DNA of 64,000 bases from Paramecium sonneborni (lineage: Eukaryota > Ciliophora > Oligohymenophorea > Peniculida > Parameciidae), in the NCBI GenBank assembly GCA_905182985.1, contig CAJJDN010000108.1:233317-297316 (forward strand). The letters are read 5' to 3'. Numbering within the stretch: position 1 is the stretch's first letter; each line of letters starts with the position of its first letter. The notes beneath the pieces were generated by a model, which saw nothing but the letters and a program-made list of their open reading frames with translations, did not search any database and was not told where the DNA came from. Shown piece after piece: positions 35,950 through 49,473 of the stretch. The translations under genes and the position numbers were made by a program.

Positions 35950-38060
35950 AACTTCAAGTTTATTTTTGGTTCAAACATCTATTAAAATAGGTTCCCCTTT
36001 CTTTTTACAATTAAAGCTATTTTTACAATCAATTTCTTTAAGAGTTCTGACTATTATGAATTTTAGTTAATAAAAGGTTTCCTTATGGATAAACAAAATA
36101 CACATTTCGATTTTCAATTAATATCTGAATCATAATCAATAAAATATTCACTTTAATGATTAGAGATTCAATAAATGTTTTAAATTTAAATGTGTAATAT
36201 TTTCAAACCTACATCATGCTGAAATTACAATGGCTTAGTTATATTTTCATTAAAACATGTTAATTCAGCCAAAGTTGATAAAGTTGTTTTAAAATGTAAT
36301 TTAGATATGAATTATTTTATTGAAATATAAATAAAATCATAAATTAATCATACACTTCAGAATTAGAATAAAACTTAAATCATGATAAATAATTGATCTT
36401 TTGTTTTATTTTTATTCAATTTAGAAGACATCAATGTTAAAGACATCTTGAGATTAATTTTAGAATAATTTTTATTTTTCACTGAAGAGTTATTTACTAA
36501 ATATAATTTTTTTTTTGACTAAGATTAACAGATAAAATACAAGAGCGATAACTAAGTATTTTTGTGGTTGAATGCAAGTGATTGCTTAGAAAATTGAAAG
36601 GCAGACTGTAGGATTTCTTCATAGATTCTTTATGGACTTGAATTTTTAACATTTATTTCATCAATTATAAATTTTTGATGTTATTTAACTAATTGGTATA
36701 TAATTAAATATACTTAAGATTTTGAAAATTATGATTTAATATGGATATCAAATAGTTAATGCACTCAGATTTAATCATATGATAATATTAGAATATTTTT
36801 CCTTTTTATTTTTATGAGTTTAATTTAGTCAGCATTTAATTATCTCTTTTTGGCAATTTAATAAATATATTTTTCTTTTTGAATAGATTAACTTTCATAA
36901 AAATTTTGAATTTCTTAAATTTTTTTTTATAGAAGTATTATAGAATGAACTAATAATATGACGACAAGTATTGTACTTTTGAATAAGATTATTAAGATTG
37001 ATTGTTAAGTTGCTTATACTATTAATACCTGGGATTAAATATTCCAATTTAAATATCTTTTTCTTTGATTTAAAGGGATATAATAAAGATTTTCTATTTG
37101 ATATTATTCCATAAGACATTAACTTTATTTTTAGCAGTAAATGAGAGTTCAATTTGTTATTTTTTGTTTCATTGATCTTTAAATTGTAAGATTTAATAAT
37201 CAATTAAATTTTATATATTCGTATTTAGCTAATAAATTATTCTAAAACTTTTTAATATGTAAATTATAATTTTTTTCTTTTTCAATAATTCTTTAAAATC
37301 ATTAACCATCATTTTATGTCATTTTCTTAATAAATATTTCGTTCATTTTTAGTCAAATATTTTTAATTATATTGTTTAGAGAGATTCTTAATAGATTTAT
37401 TCGAATTTAATACTTTGATTGTGATTTTTTCTATTTATTTAAAGATTATCATCAATTTTTTCTTTATATTCATTATAAACAAAAGCTATAATAAATTTGA
37501 ATATTTTAACCTTCATATTCTAACATAGATTCTCAGAAAAATTCTCAATTTAAATATTTTATCTTTTTAAATTTTAACTACAATTCTATCATAAATATCT
37601 TTTTTTAAAGTTTAATTAGTTTCACTTGTGTTTCAAGTCTTTATTATAATCTTATTTAATAGATTTCTCACATTATCAAGTTCTTTATGTAACTTAAGTT
37701 ATGAAGGTGTAACGGCTTCAATTATTTTAATTATTTAGCCTTCTTTTTTTGAATAGGTTTGATTCTTCTTTGTAATTCTTAAATTGCATATTCTTTGTCG
37801 TTACTGCTTCTTTTTACTTCTATTAGTTTTTATTCTAAATCTTTATTATAATTTAATTTTTCTTCATATGTCTATTCTAACAATAATATTTATTGAGTGA
37901 TTCTTTATTAATTTAACAATCCTTAAATTAATTTCTAATTTTCTTCATTTAATAATTCGATTCCTTGAGATTAGGAATTCTAATAATTATATCTAATTGA
38001 AATTGTGCAATAAGCTGAGATCAACTAAGTAATAATTTGATAACAACTCTAAAATATTTA
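35950..38060 (-). pseudogene. Degenerate coiled-coil/armadillo-like gene or unresolved multi-exon gene
   Basis: A chain of coding-looking minus-strand frames runs from 38060 down to 35950: a coiled coil (ELLNEENQKLIQGLLNQQRI, then EEKLNYNKDLEQKLIEVK), a shift inside an A7 run near 37744-37752, an in-frame TGA in the next part (LLNKIIIKT*NTSETN), then helical segments such as GINSISNLTINLNNLIQ and LAELTCFNENITKP that resemble armadillo repeats. Since introns do not explain every break, gene decay is likely. Sequencing error in homopolymers is an alternative. Confidence 0.35.
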
Positions 38061-38392
38061 TTAAGACCTTCTAAGGCTAGAGTCATTGGTTATTTAAGAT
38101 GTTGAATATATTTGTATAAGTATTTGTTGTTTTAAGAAAGATAATGAATTTAGGATTAATTGATTTACTTCTGTTTTAGGAATGATTGAATTTAGAAATA
38201 ATAATTATAAATGTGATCCTAAATTTTGCAATCATTATTTGATAAGAAATCTGAAAAGTAATTTAATAATATATATTTAAAATATGTTGATAAAATTTAA
38301 TCTAATCTGATTTATTATTGAATGGATAAAAAATCATTCTTTTACTTATACCTAATTAATCACTGATACGATTAGACTTGATATTATTTTAA

Positions 38393-40945
38393 ATGAGATC
38401 TAACATCAAGTAAACACAATACATACTTGACTTTTCTGATATTGAAGATATCTCAGATAATGAATCTGTGTCTTCGTCATCTAAAAACAATCCACCACCT
38501 GTAACTATTTCTAGATCTGACATTAAATTATTAGAATAAGGTGAACAAGGTGTATTACTTCAATAAATCAAAAAAGAAACAGTTGAAATACCTAACCTAA
38601 TATAGGAAGATTAAATTCCAAGACCAAAATTAGATAATCTTGTTTAATAATGGGAAGTCAACTTTGATGAATTATCAGAACAAGATGATCTTGAACAAAA
38701 TAATTCTTAACATACTCCTTAAATTATTTAGGTTTAGAAAGATCCAAGTCCACCTGTAGAAGAACCTTAATATATTGAATAATATTTTGAAGATTAATAA
38801 ATTATTGAGGAAGTTGATTTAGATCAATAGTAACTTAAAATAGAAAAATTCAAAGAAATCTAAAAACTAAATCTTATTAACAAATAAGAAAGTTTATTAA
38901 AAACTTAATAAAAACTTATTGAAAATCTAACTATCACTACTCCAATCAAAAGAGTTTTCCATTAAGAAATTTAAATATGCAAACCAAAACAAATTATTAA
39001 ATAGAAATATTACAATCCCAAAAACTCTTTAATCTATCTAAGATTAAAAGGTAGAGAAGATCTATATAAAAAAAATGAAATTTTACATGATGAATCACCC
39101 AAATCTTAGGAAGTTGATCAATTACTTGAAGGTTTAGATTGTATTAATAATTTACTTATTGATTTATCAAGTTTTAAAGAAAAAAAATAAAACATTGGTG
39201 ATAAAAATAAATAAATTTCATTATAAATCTAAAAACATAGATTAGAAGAAAATGGTCAACATAATAAAGATGAGCTAATTGATAAATCTCACTAAGAAAC
39301 TTAGGAAATTAAAGAAAAAAAATAATAACAGAATTTCTAAGAAGTATAATAATTACAAGAATAAAAATAAAAAGAAAGTGCTTAGAAATAAATAGAAAGT
39401 GCTTAGAAATAAAAAGAAAGTGCTTAAAAATAAAAAGAATCAGCTTAAAAATAAAAAGAAAGTGCTTAAAAATAACAAATATTATAAGAAGCTGCATTAG
39501 CAAAACAAATAAGAAAAGAAAAAGAGTAATAAGAGAAAGAAAATAAAAAATAGTAGGAATAAAAGTAAGTTTATAAAATTCTAACAAAAAAATTGATTAA
39601 TTAAGGAATGCCTTTATATAGATGTTTAATAAAATAAAAATACAGAGATTTTATTAAATGGTTAAGATTTTCAGAAATCGCATTAATAAATGAAGGTGAA
39701 AAAGAGATCTATAGATTTGAGAAAAGAATATCAGATTAAATGTTTCTTTAAGTTCTAAAAAAAAATATTAAATCAGTTACAATAACTAAATAATTTATGT
39801 TTGATCCAATAACAGTTCATTATGTAGAATAAGAATAAGAAAATAATTAAGAAGAGAAATAGATTTTAGAAAAAGAGATAATCTCAACTTCAAACAATAA
39901 ACAAGATTCAGAAAAAAAGATTAATGAAACGAAAATACTTAGTGAATGCAAAAAACTAAAAAAAGAAAAGAAAAAACAAAATCAAATTCATAATAAATCC
40001 AAAAAGAAATCTGATTATATTTAGATATAAGATGAAGGAATAGGTAAAGAAATCATTGTGTAATAGCAAAATTAAGTTCAATTAAATAGTGATGACGAGA
40101 ATTTTGATTTATTGGATGCAGATAAAATATAGATTTTAAAAATAGCTATTGATAAACCTAAAAAATATGAAAGAAAAAATAATTAAAAATAAGATCATTT
40201 TATAGAAGATCATAAATAATCAGATGATGGAGTGATAGTTAAACAGGAAATAGATTAATAAAATATGTAATTGTAAAAAGATGAACGTTCTCAATAGATT
40301 TGTGAGCTAGTTTATTAAGAAATAAAATAAAAATATTCAGAATTATAAATATTAGAAAATTAGAATAAAATAGAGCTTAAAAAACATAGATCTTATAAAA
40401 GGAAAGAATTTCCATTAAGTAGATTAGAAACAAATGATGAAATAAAAAAAAAAGAAAAAAATTAGTAAAAAAGAAAAGAGAAAAAATAATAAGATTTTTT
40501 ATAATTATTGAATGAGATAGAAATTGAATAAAATAAATAGAAATAGAAATCAGATAGAAAATTGATGTCAAAATAATAAAATTTTGATTAAGTAAGACAA
40601 TCAAGTTATGAAAATCATAAATCAAATGAAAAATTGAAGAATAAATAAAAAAAAGAGATTAATGAATGTTTTCAATAAATATTTAGTAAGAACAAATCGG
40701 AATAGAGAATGGAAAAGTAAAAAATAAGTGGAATAAATATTAATAAATTAGAAATTAATTAATCATAATAATCATCAGTTCATAGATAGTCATCAAATGA
40801 GTAGGGAGTAATTTCATCAAAAAGAGTTTATGAGTAAATTAAACCTAGAAGATTAAGGAGAAATTATACAGATGAAGATTCAGAAGAGAGTTCATAAAGA
40901 GTTATGGAAAGGAATAGAACTAATCAAAAAAGATTAAAGAAATGA
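38393..40945 (+). CDS. Lys/Glu/Gln-rich protein with 7-residue repeats
   Basis: A single frame of 850 aa. The first 130 residues are acidic (DIEDISDNESVSSSSK), and the centre carries five copies of a 21-bp, 7-residue unit (KESAQKQ with small variants) at about 39377-39475. A more structured segment follows (LINQGMPLYRCLIKQKYRDF, then IKWLRFSEIALI), then a long charged low-complexity tail ending RTNQKRLKK. Repeated basic stretches suggest nuclear location. I do not recognise the central domain. Confidence 0.75.
39377..39475 (+). repeat. Tandem 21-bp coding repeat
   Basis: About five units of AAAGAAAGTGCTTA(G/A)AAATAA encode KESAQKQ. Units differ only at a few third positions (one has ATA for AAA, one TCA for AGT), so this is a recent in-frame expansion within the gene. 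Confidence 0.8.
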
Positions 40946-41185
40946 TAATGATATTTAATTATTCTTTTTAAGTTATAAATTGGATGGCTATTGTAAATAA
41001 TAAATATATTTAACAAATAGTTTTTATACGTAACTCGATATATAATGTATTTATCATTTTTTCAAATTCTATTGGAATCAGTCTAGATATTTGTTTATAT
41101 ACTTTTATTAAAAGAGTCTTAAATATTAGGATTGAATTGGATGTTGTAGTGTTACATATCCGTTTTTATTATTATTTATTTTAAT
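40946..41185. other. Intergenic spacer
   Basis: 240 bp of AT-rich DNA between two same-strand genes. Nothing is recognised in it. Confidence 0.6.
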
Positions 41186-42788
41186 ATGTTAAAATTTGTT
41201 AGCATATTGTTGCTGACATTGGTGTTAGTGAAATCAATAGAAAATCATGGAACCATCAATGTGAAAGTTATATTACCTAATAAAATTTACACATAAGCAT
41301 CAAGTGGAGACCTTGATAATACATAAAGATAAAATGAATTACTAAAAAATTAAGAAATGAAAGATGTTGCTATGTATAAATGCATTCTATTCAGTTTAGA
41401 AGTTTTCTTGAGACAGGTAGATCTGTAGAAGTGAACGAAGTAAAAGATGAATCAATAGAAATTTGGTCATAAAAATCTTTAGAAATTGAATAACAACCAC
41501 TTATTAGACCAGAACAATTAAATGATAAAGAATAAATAACTCAAATCTAATCTAAATAAGAAAATTATGAATCAGATAGTTAATTAAAAAAAATATCAAT
41601 AAAAGTAGAGAAAAAAGATAATAAATCAGTTGAATAATTAATTAATCCTGTTATCACAAATTCAAATAATGATATTTAAGCAAATGATAATACAAATAAC
41701 TCAGATTTATAAAAAGAGAATTCAGTATCATCAAAAAAATTTTCAGTTTCTGTAAGTAAAATTCCTTAATAGGATATCTAAAATGCCTAAAATGTTGAAT
41801 AAAATGATTAATAAGATACATAGAGTGAATAACATTAGGATAATTAATAAAAAGACATCTAAAATAATTAATTAGCCAATAAAGATGTATCAGAATAAAC
41901 AAAAAACGATGCTGAATTAAAACAAAATATTTAAGAATAAATTATATCAAGTTCTAATGAAGATCTTGTAAAAAATTAAATAGAGAATTAAAATTCAGAT
42001 GTTACAAAATAAGTTGAAGAATAAAAAATTTCAGTAGAGGTTAGTAATATTACTGAAGAAAATAAAGTAGAATTGAAAATGGAATAAAAATAAAATTAAG
42101 TTGAAAATACAAAGCAGATTTAAAATGATAATAAGGTAGATATTTCTGATGTAAATTAAAAGTAAATTAATAATTAAGCATAATAAACATAAGAATAAAA
42201 AGTTATAAAATCTATATAATCTGAAAATTAATAAATGGATTAATAAAATGAAGTATAATAAGAATCTGCTTAAGTAATAAATTAAGGATAATAGTAATAA
42301 GATTTGAATGCATTAAATGATAACAATCTTAATAAGATATCTGTTGAAAACAACAAAGATGAATCCGAATTAAATAAAACTGAAACTTCTTAAAATGAAA
42401 TTATGATTAAGGATATTAAAATAGAAGCTTAACCAATTGAATAAGAGAATATTGTAAAAGTTAATGATTCAGATATTGTTATAAAAACAGATGAAGAAGT
42501 AAAGTTAGTTCCTGCAGTATAAGATTCATAAAATTCAGATGAATAGGATACAGATGAAGGAGAGGAAGAAATTATTCCATCTGATTCAGAAGAGGAATAA
42601 AATAATTCAGAACCTTAATAAAATTAAAGTGATAATAAGAATTAAGAAGCTGATTAAGTGTCTTAAACTATTGAAGAAAATACATAATGTGATGGTGAAG
42701 AATTAGATACTGTTCATACATAATAGATTTAAAATAATAATTAAGTGAATAATGATACATAGCAGAAAATAGATGTATAAAATAAAAT

Positions 42789-42837
<49 letters not shown>

Positions 42838-45800
42838 GAAATTTAATAATAAAAAACTTAATAATTGGAATAGAATAAGGTAGATTAATAAAATTAAACA
42901 AAAGAGATTTAAGAAAATAATAATAAAGGAGGAAAATAAAAGTAAGCTGAAGCTCCTGATTTTATGATAAAGAAAAATTAATTGAGTAAGAAAATGAAAG
43001 AGGTTATAAATGAGATGAAAGAATCAGATAAAGCACCTTCAAATAAATTATATAGTTTGAATGTTTCAAATTTAGATTCAGATGATGTAATAGTAATAAA
43101 AGATACTACTTATTTTGATACAGATGCTGAAATAGTAGTTTAAGAAATATAGAATTCAGAATAATAATAAATTGGAGATGTAGTAAAAGTATAAGCTGAA
43201 GTAGAAAAGGTAGATTTAAGTATATTTGCTGATGATAGTTCTGATTTGATTCCAATTATTGTTGAAGATAATGATAATAAAATATAATCAGAAATTATAA
43301 CAGATGCAATTAAGGATGTAACAGAAAAAGAAATGGGAATAATAGAAAATTAGAATTTGGAAGAAGCAAATGTTGATGTTTAATCTTTGATTTCTGATTA
43401 AGTAGATATCAATGAGAATCATATATCTAACAAAAATATTGTTCAAGATGATTATTAATTAGATTATGATTAATTAGAGACTGATTTTATTATTAATAAA
43501 AGTTTAAGTAATGATGGAATAACATTTGATTAATTCTAATAATAATTAGATGATTTGGCAAAAGAACTTGATAATCTAAGTTTAGAATAACCTCCTATTA
43601 TAGAAGATTCTAAAGTGATTGACTCTTAATAAAATGAGGTTTCAAAGGAGGATCAATAATATTTAACTATTGTAACTAATAATGATTCAAATATTATTAA
43701 TGCTTCTGCTGAAGATGATTATTATTTAGATGATTTAGATAATGAACTTGATTAAATTATTCAATAATAATCATAAACAAAAATCTAATCTGAATCTGTT
43801 GTTTAAGAATAAGAAATTCAATAGAGTAATAATAACAATTAATTAAAAGATGAAATTGAATAATAAATTCAATTTAAATAAGACGACAATTTAATTGAAG
43901 ATGATTTACAAATAGATTTAAATAAAAATGATTATATTGATGATGATTATTATTAGATTGATAATTAAAATTAAGAAGATATCTATTAAGATTAAAATTA
44001 ATAAACTGAAATATAATAAAATTAATAGACTGAAATATAAGAAGATGATTTAGAATTAGATAATGAAGAGATATTTGAAAAATAAGTTTAATCAAATGAT
44101 GAAGCTGTTGTAAGTGATGGTGTAATGGTTGATACTGGTGATTCTTATAGAAATTAAGATTAAGAATCAGATATTGATAATGATTATGATCTCTCTTTTG
44201 ACGATTCAAATATTAAGTAAGAATCAAATCTAGAATAAAAAAAAGATTAATTGCATCAAAATACTGAAATTAAATAAGAATTAAAAACTGAAGAAGGGGA
44301 TAACGATATATTAGATTAAAATGATATTGTTGTTCAAGATAAAGAAGAAAATTAGATCACTTAAAATTAAAATGTAATTTCATAAGAAAATGAAGAAATA
44401 ATTGATAAATAAGGAAGTCTAATTATTGAAAAGTTAGAAAATTAAATCGATAATTAATAAGGAAATTAAGGAATTGTTGATTAATCTAAAACTTTATAGG
44501 ATATAGAATCATAATAATAATTAAATATTCCTAATTAAAAAACAGAAGAATAATAATCAAGTGTTTCTTCATTATAATCTGAATAGTAAATTTAATAAGA
44601 TATTTAAGATCAAATTGATGAATAGAATAATGAAATTACATTAGAAAATGCAACTGAAAGCGAGGATAGTTAATTTGAAGATTTACCTTAAGTAGAAATC
44701 AAAAAGAAATAATTGGTAAAAAAAGAAATCTCTATAGAGTAGAATTCAGAATAAGATAATGTAATTACTAATGATGATATAAATGGAGAAGGAACAGTTT
44801 AAGAAGATAATATTGAAGTATTTTATAATGATTCTTAAATTTCTGACTAAAAATCAAATGAGTCATCAATATAGTCTGAACAAGAAGTTATTGAAAATCT
44901 TGAAGATTTATAAGATTGCATAGAAAATGATTAAGATGAACATACTGTTGAAAATTAGGATGAGAATTCATAAAAGAATAATGAAAAAAATCATTCTATT
45001 AAAATAAGTAAGGAATAGAAAAAAGAGAATAAATAATAATAAGATAATAAATCATTGAAAATTGAGTAAAATGAGAAATAAACTAAATTTGAAGAATAAT
45101 TACATCAATAAATTATCAATAAAAAGTAAAAAGATAAATAATAAATGACTCATGATGAATAGTTTAATTAAATTGTTAATGAATTAGTTCATGAATTAGA
45201 ATTATCTACTAATAAACGAATTGAAACTAGAGAATAAGAATAATAAATTTATTAGGATATTAAAAAAAATGTAGAAGAACTTAGACAAATTCATAATAGT
45301 GATGATGTCATTATTAAAAAAAGAATTGATTTACCAATATAATAAGATAATAATTTAGATGAAAGAAATAAGGATAAAGAATTTTAATAAAAAATTGAAG
45401 AACTTTTGAAAACTTAAAAAACTTAAACTATATCAAATAATAAAATTAATGATGGAGAAAGATATTACTTAGATAAACCAGTTAATTAAGCTGTAAGTGA
45501 TTATGAAAATGAATTAAATTAAAGAAAATAAGAAGTTATGGAAAAAATTAAAAATGATTTGTAAATTAAAAAAGGTAGATTCCCATAGGATAATTAGAAA
45601 TCTGATAATTTATCTCCATATGAATTTGAAAGAATTTATTTAGATTGGACTCAAAATAAAAATGATATTATTTCTAGTATGTTATCTCATTCATCAGGTT
45701 CAGAAATCTCATAAGAATCATTCATCTAAGAAGAACCAATTCCTAAAGTTGAAAGAGTATCTAAAAAATAAGAAGTTGAAAAAGAAATATAAGAACTATT

Positions 45801-45960
45801 CTCAAGTTATAAAACAAATAAAAAATAATCAAAGAAAACGGGAGGTATTTATATTACCTTTATTATTATAGTTTCCAATTTAGATTAATAAGAAACTAAT
45901 TTTTTGGCAATCAATTAATAAGTCAAGAAATCTAAGAATTTAAGAGGAAATTAAAAATGA
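41186..45960 (+). CDS. Large Q/N/D/E-rich protein with signal peptide and polyglutamine
   Basis: Starts MLKFVSILLLTLVLVKSIEN, a textbook signal peptide. A 26-bp intron (41374-41399) then allows one continuous frame to TGA 45958-45960, about 1,580 aa (a further 27-bp GTA...TAG near 45845 may be spliced). Composition is extreme: Gln, Asn, Asp, Glu, Ser and Ile, with few hydrophobic clusters, so mostly disordered and acidic. A pure (TAA)15 tract at 42793-42837 encodes 15 Gln. There is no known domain. It may be a secretory-granule or surface-matrix protein; that is inference. Confidence 0.8.
42793..42837 (+). repeat. (TAA)15 microsatellite encoding polyglutamine
   Basis: Forty-five bases of uninterrupted TAA, flanked by GAA codons, inside an open ciliate-code frame. 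Under the standard code it would be 15 stops. The complementary strand reads as an Ile run, which makes a spurious minus-strand frame. Confidence 0.95.
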
Positions 45961-46364
45961 TGTTAAAAAAGGAATTTATTACATAAATAAAAGTATTTCA
46001 TTAAAGCCTTTTTACTTTATATTTTTATTTATTATTTATATAATTATAATTAAATAAATTATTTTACTTTAATAAATCATCTTTATATAATGATATTAAT
46101 AAATAAAATAATTTATATTTTTCATCAATTAAGATATATTATGCTATTTAATTTTTAAGTCGATTTCAAATTACAATATAATAAATTTAATTATCCCAAA
46201 AATATTCTATAAATTTGATTGTTAAATATCGTTTTAGTTAATATTGTTGATTAATTTCTTCATATTTCATTACAAATAGGTTTGATAAGAATTAATGATG
46301 GAAAGAATGCCATCAAAATAAATAAATATATTATAATATTTATGAATGATAATGTAAATATCAT
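45961..46364. other. Intergenic spacer between convergent genes
   Basis: About 400 bp, very AT-rich, between the stops of the Q/N-rich gene and the Cys-rich gene. No motif was seen. Confidence 0.6.
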
Positions 46365-47180
46365 TCAAAATAATATTGTTATAACAATGGATAGAAACAA
46401 CAATTTTTAAAAGCAAGGAACACACTGTCCCTATTCTTTGTTACTATTCCAATGATAAGTTCCTAGGCTAGAATCATCACAATTAGCATACATCACTAAT
46501 TAAGGTGAAAATTCTTGACATCCAGATGATCCATTTAATTAGTAATTCCAAAAGCATCCAATAACATTATTTAAATAAGGTCCAAATGTTAATATTCCAT
46601 AACATTACAATTCACTTTAAATCTGAGAACAAATTTTTGGTAAACATTATTGTGTTTCGTTGTTCAAATAACATCCTCTAAAATCACAAGAAGGAGTCGA
46701 ATTACTCCAAAGTTATTAACAAGACGTAGCTTATATACAGTTTTTTCCATTCCACATACATAATCCTGTAGCTGAAAAGTAATTGTTACAATTATCTGGT
46801 GTAGTAATTGATGAACAAGTTTAGAGATAATTTATAGATTAACAATTTGTTCCATTTGAAGCAGGACAATAAATGTTTTATTCGATACAACTAGATTAAG
46901 ATGATCCTTTAAGACTAGAACAATCAGTAAAGTTTAAACAACCAATATTCTAATTCCAATAACATCTCTATGGTTACATTTAACAAAATTTAGGCAAAGA
47001 GAGCTCTGAACAAGGAATTTCTTGGCATACTTGAGATTTACTATCCCAAATGCACCCCTAAAGAGAGTCATTACAATCCCATTCTTAGATGAGTTGAGAA
47101 CAATAACAAATCTCATTTAGATTTAATGTTATGGAATTAACCATCGTAATACACATAACAATAGCTAAATTTTTAATCAT
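46365..47180 (-). CDS. Cys-rich secreted/surface protein
   Basis: Unspliced 271-aa frame from ATG 47180. The N-terminus MIKNLAIVMCITMVNSITLN is a signal peptide. The body has regularly spaced Cys, often as CxWN or CYW motifs (CIWDSKSQVC, CYWNQNIGC, CMWNGKNC, CFWNYQ), resembling the Cys-periodic modules of ciliate surface antigens and related small Cys-rich proteins. It ends in a hydrophobic tail KLLFLSIVITILF, which could be a GPI-attachment signal or a membrane anchor. It is much smaller than classical immobilisation antigens. Confidence 0.78.
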
Positions 47181-47222
47181 TTAATTATATATATTAACCC
47201 AGATTTTTCGTTTTAATTTATT

Positions 47223-48347
47223 AATTTTCTATTCTATATTTAATATGTATTTATAATACGTATATAATTCAATTAAAAATAGCAATTTTCAAGCTGTTAT
47301 CATATTTATACATAGAAAATATTTATAATATTTTTAGATTTAATAGATTAATTTGATTCCATATTTAATTTTCTAAAAATAAACAGTAATTTAGGTACCG
47401 TTTGAGATTAAGTGATTATTGGGATATTCTAAACTCTTTTCTTATTAAATTTGAGGACTTTTGAAGAGATTGTTCCTAATTCTCAAAGCTTCTATTTTGA
47501 GTTGTTTATAAAAATTTACATCTATTGAAACAAAATCTAAAGAATAAGTTTAAATCAATTATTTTATAGATTTTTATCCATTTTCTTAAATTAAACCTGT
47601 ATATTTATTTCACAAAAATATTAAATAGTTTTTAAATAGCAATAATATCCATTCTTTTTTATATTACTAAAAATTAATAATATAATAAAAAAACAGAGTT
47701 TAATTAATAAAAAATAATACATCATTGTAAAAAATCAAAGTGGATAAAGACAACCGTAATTTTCAGAAAGAATAAATAAATTCGCCCAAAAAATTTAAAT
47801 AATATTTATTTTGACTATTATAAAATTTACAGAAAATAATACTATCCTCTTAGAGTGAGAAATCTTTTGATATTTAACATTAGAAATATGATTTAAACAT
47901 TAATATATTCTAAAGAATAAAATTGTAATGAATTTCTCTAAGACTTTTTTCAATTTTCCAATAAATCAAGATAAAAATTAGACAGACTATAAACTTTATT
48001 AAATTAATTGAATTTATAGGAATGAAAAAACAGTTTAGAATGAATAATATTTTAAATATAGTTTTCAGATGAATTATTTTTTTATGTATAAATTATAACC
48101 TTTCATATTAAATCTTGTGAATCCTTTTGGAACAAATCATAGTGTAACAACATAAAGAAAAAATGCATATCTCGAAATTAGTCATTTAGGAATAATTGGA
48201 ATTGCAGAAGCTGGATTGCCTCCAAAAAAATAAAATTGTTATTTCACTGATTATGATGACATTGAAGCATTCTTCTAAATGTTTTAAAAAGTAAAACCTT
48301 TGTAGAAATATGATGGTTTTATGTAATTTAAAGAGACTCCTTATTTT
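47223..48347. repeat. Exact 1,125-bp direct repeat, copy 1 (probable assembly artefact)
   Basis: 47223-48347 is repeated at 48349-49473 (offset 1,126) with no visible differences and a single N at 48348 between them. It has the same form as the repeat at 18850-21074. Copy 1 ends inside the epimerase-like gene. Confidence 0.85.
48084..48347 (+). pseudogene. Truncated duplicate of epimerase-like gene
   Basis: First 88 codons of the gene at 49210-50376, identical and ending at the N. It is a contig-end copy, not a second gene. Confidence 0.8.
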
Positions 48348-48348
48348 N

Positions 48349-49473
48349 AATTTTCTATTCTATATTTAATATGTATTTATAATACGTATATAATTCAATT
48401 AAAAATAGCAATTTTCAAGCTGTTATCATATTTATACATAGAAAATATTTATAATATTTTTAGATTTAATAGATTAATTTGATTCCATATTTAATTTTCT
48501 AAAAATAAACAGTAATTTAGGTACCGTTTGAGATTAAGTGATTATTGGGATATTCTAAACTCTTTTCTTATTAAATTTGAGGACTTTTGAAGAGATTGTT
48601 CCTAATTCTCAAAGCTTCTATTTTGAGTTGTTTATAAAAATTTACATCTATTGAAACAAAATCTAAAGAATAAGTTTAAATCAATTATTTTATAGATTTT
48701 TATCCATTTTCTTAAATTAAACCTGTATATTTATTTCACAAAAATATTAAATAGTTTTTAAATAGCAATAATATCCATTCTTTTTTATATTACTAAAAAT
48801 TAATAATATAATAAAAAAACAGAGTTTAATTAATAAAAAATAATACATCATTGTAAAAAATCAAAGTGGATAAAGACAACCGTAATTTTCAGAAAGAATA
48901 AATAAATTCGCCCAAAAAATTTAAATAATATTTATTTTGACTATTATAAAATTTACAGAAAATAATACTATCCTCTTAGAGTGAGAAATCTTTTGATATT
49001 TAACATTAGAAATATGATTTAAACATTAATATATTCTAAAGAATAAAATTGTAATGAATTTCTCTAAGACTTTTTTCAATTTTCCAATAAATCAAGATAA
49101 AAATTAGACAGACTATAAACTTTATTAAATTAATTGAATTTATAGGAATGAAAAAACAGTTTAGAATGAATAATATTTTAAATATAGTTTTCAGATGAAT
49201 TATTTTTTTATGTATAAATTATAACCTTTCATATTAAATCTTGTGAATCCTTTTGGAACAAATCATAGTGTAACAACATAAAGAAAAAATGCATATCTCG
49301 AAATTAGTCATTTAGGAATAATTGGAATTGCAGAAGCTGGATTGCCTCCAAAAAAATAAAATTGTTATTTCACTGATTATGATGACATTGAAGCATTCTT
49401 CTAAATGTTTTAAAAAGTAAAACCTTTGTAGAAATATGATGGTTTTATGTAATTTAAAGAGACTCCTTATTTT
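48349..49473. repeat. Exact 1,125-bp direct repeat, copy 2
   Basis: Second copy of 47223-48347. It runs on without interruption into the rest of the epimerase-like gene, so it is the copy connected to downstream sequence. Confidence 0.85.

Larger units (their letters stand above)
47181..49194. other. Intergenic region containing exact repeat
   Basis: Apart from the truncated enolase-superfamily copy (48084-48347) this is AT-rich upstream sequence, present twice because of the repeat around the N. The real intergenic distance is therefore about 0.9 kb. Confidence 0.6.

Noticed and set aside
36895..37203. Minus-strand frame of 102 codons as a stand-alone gene
   Set aside because: Neighbouring frames on both sides look like parts of the same disrupted coding region, so it is treated as part of the 35950-38060 feature.
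42668..42901. Minus-strand frame with a long isoleucine run
   Set aside because: It is the antisense reading of the TAA polyglutamine tract.
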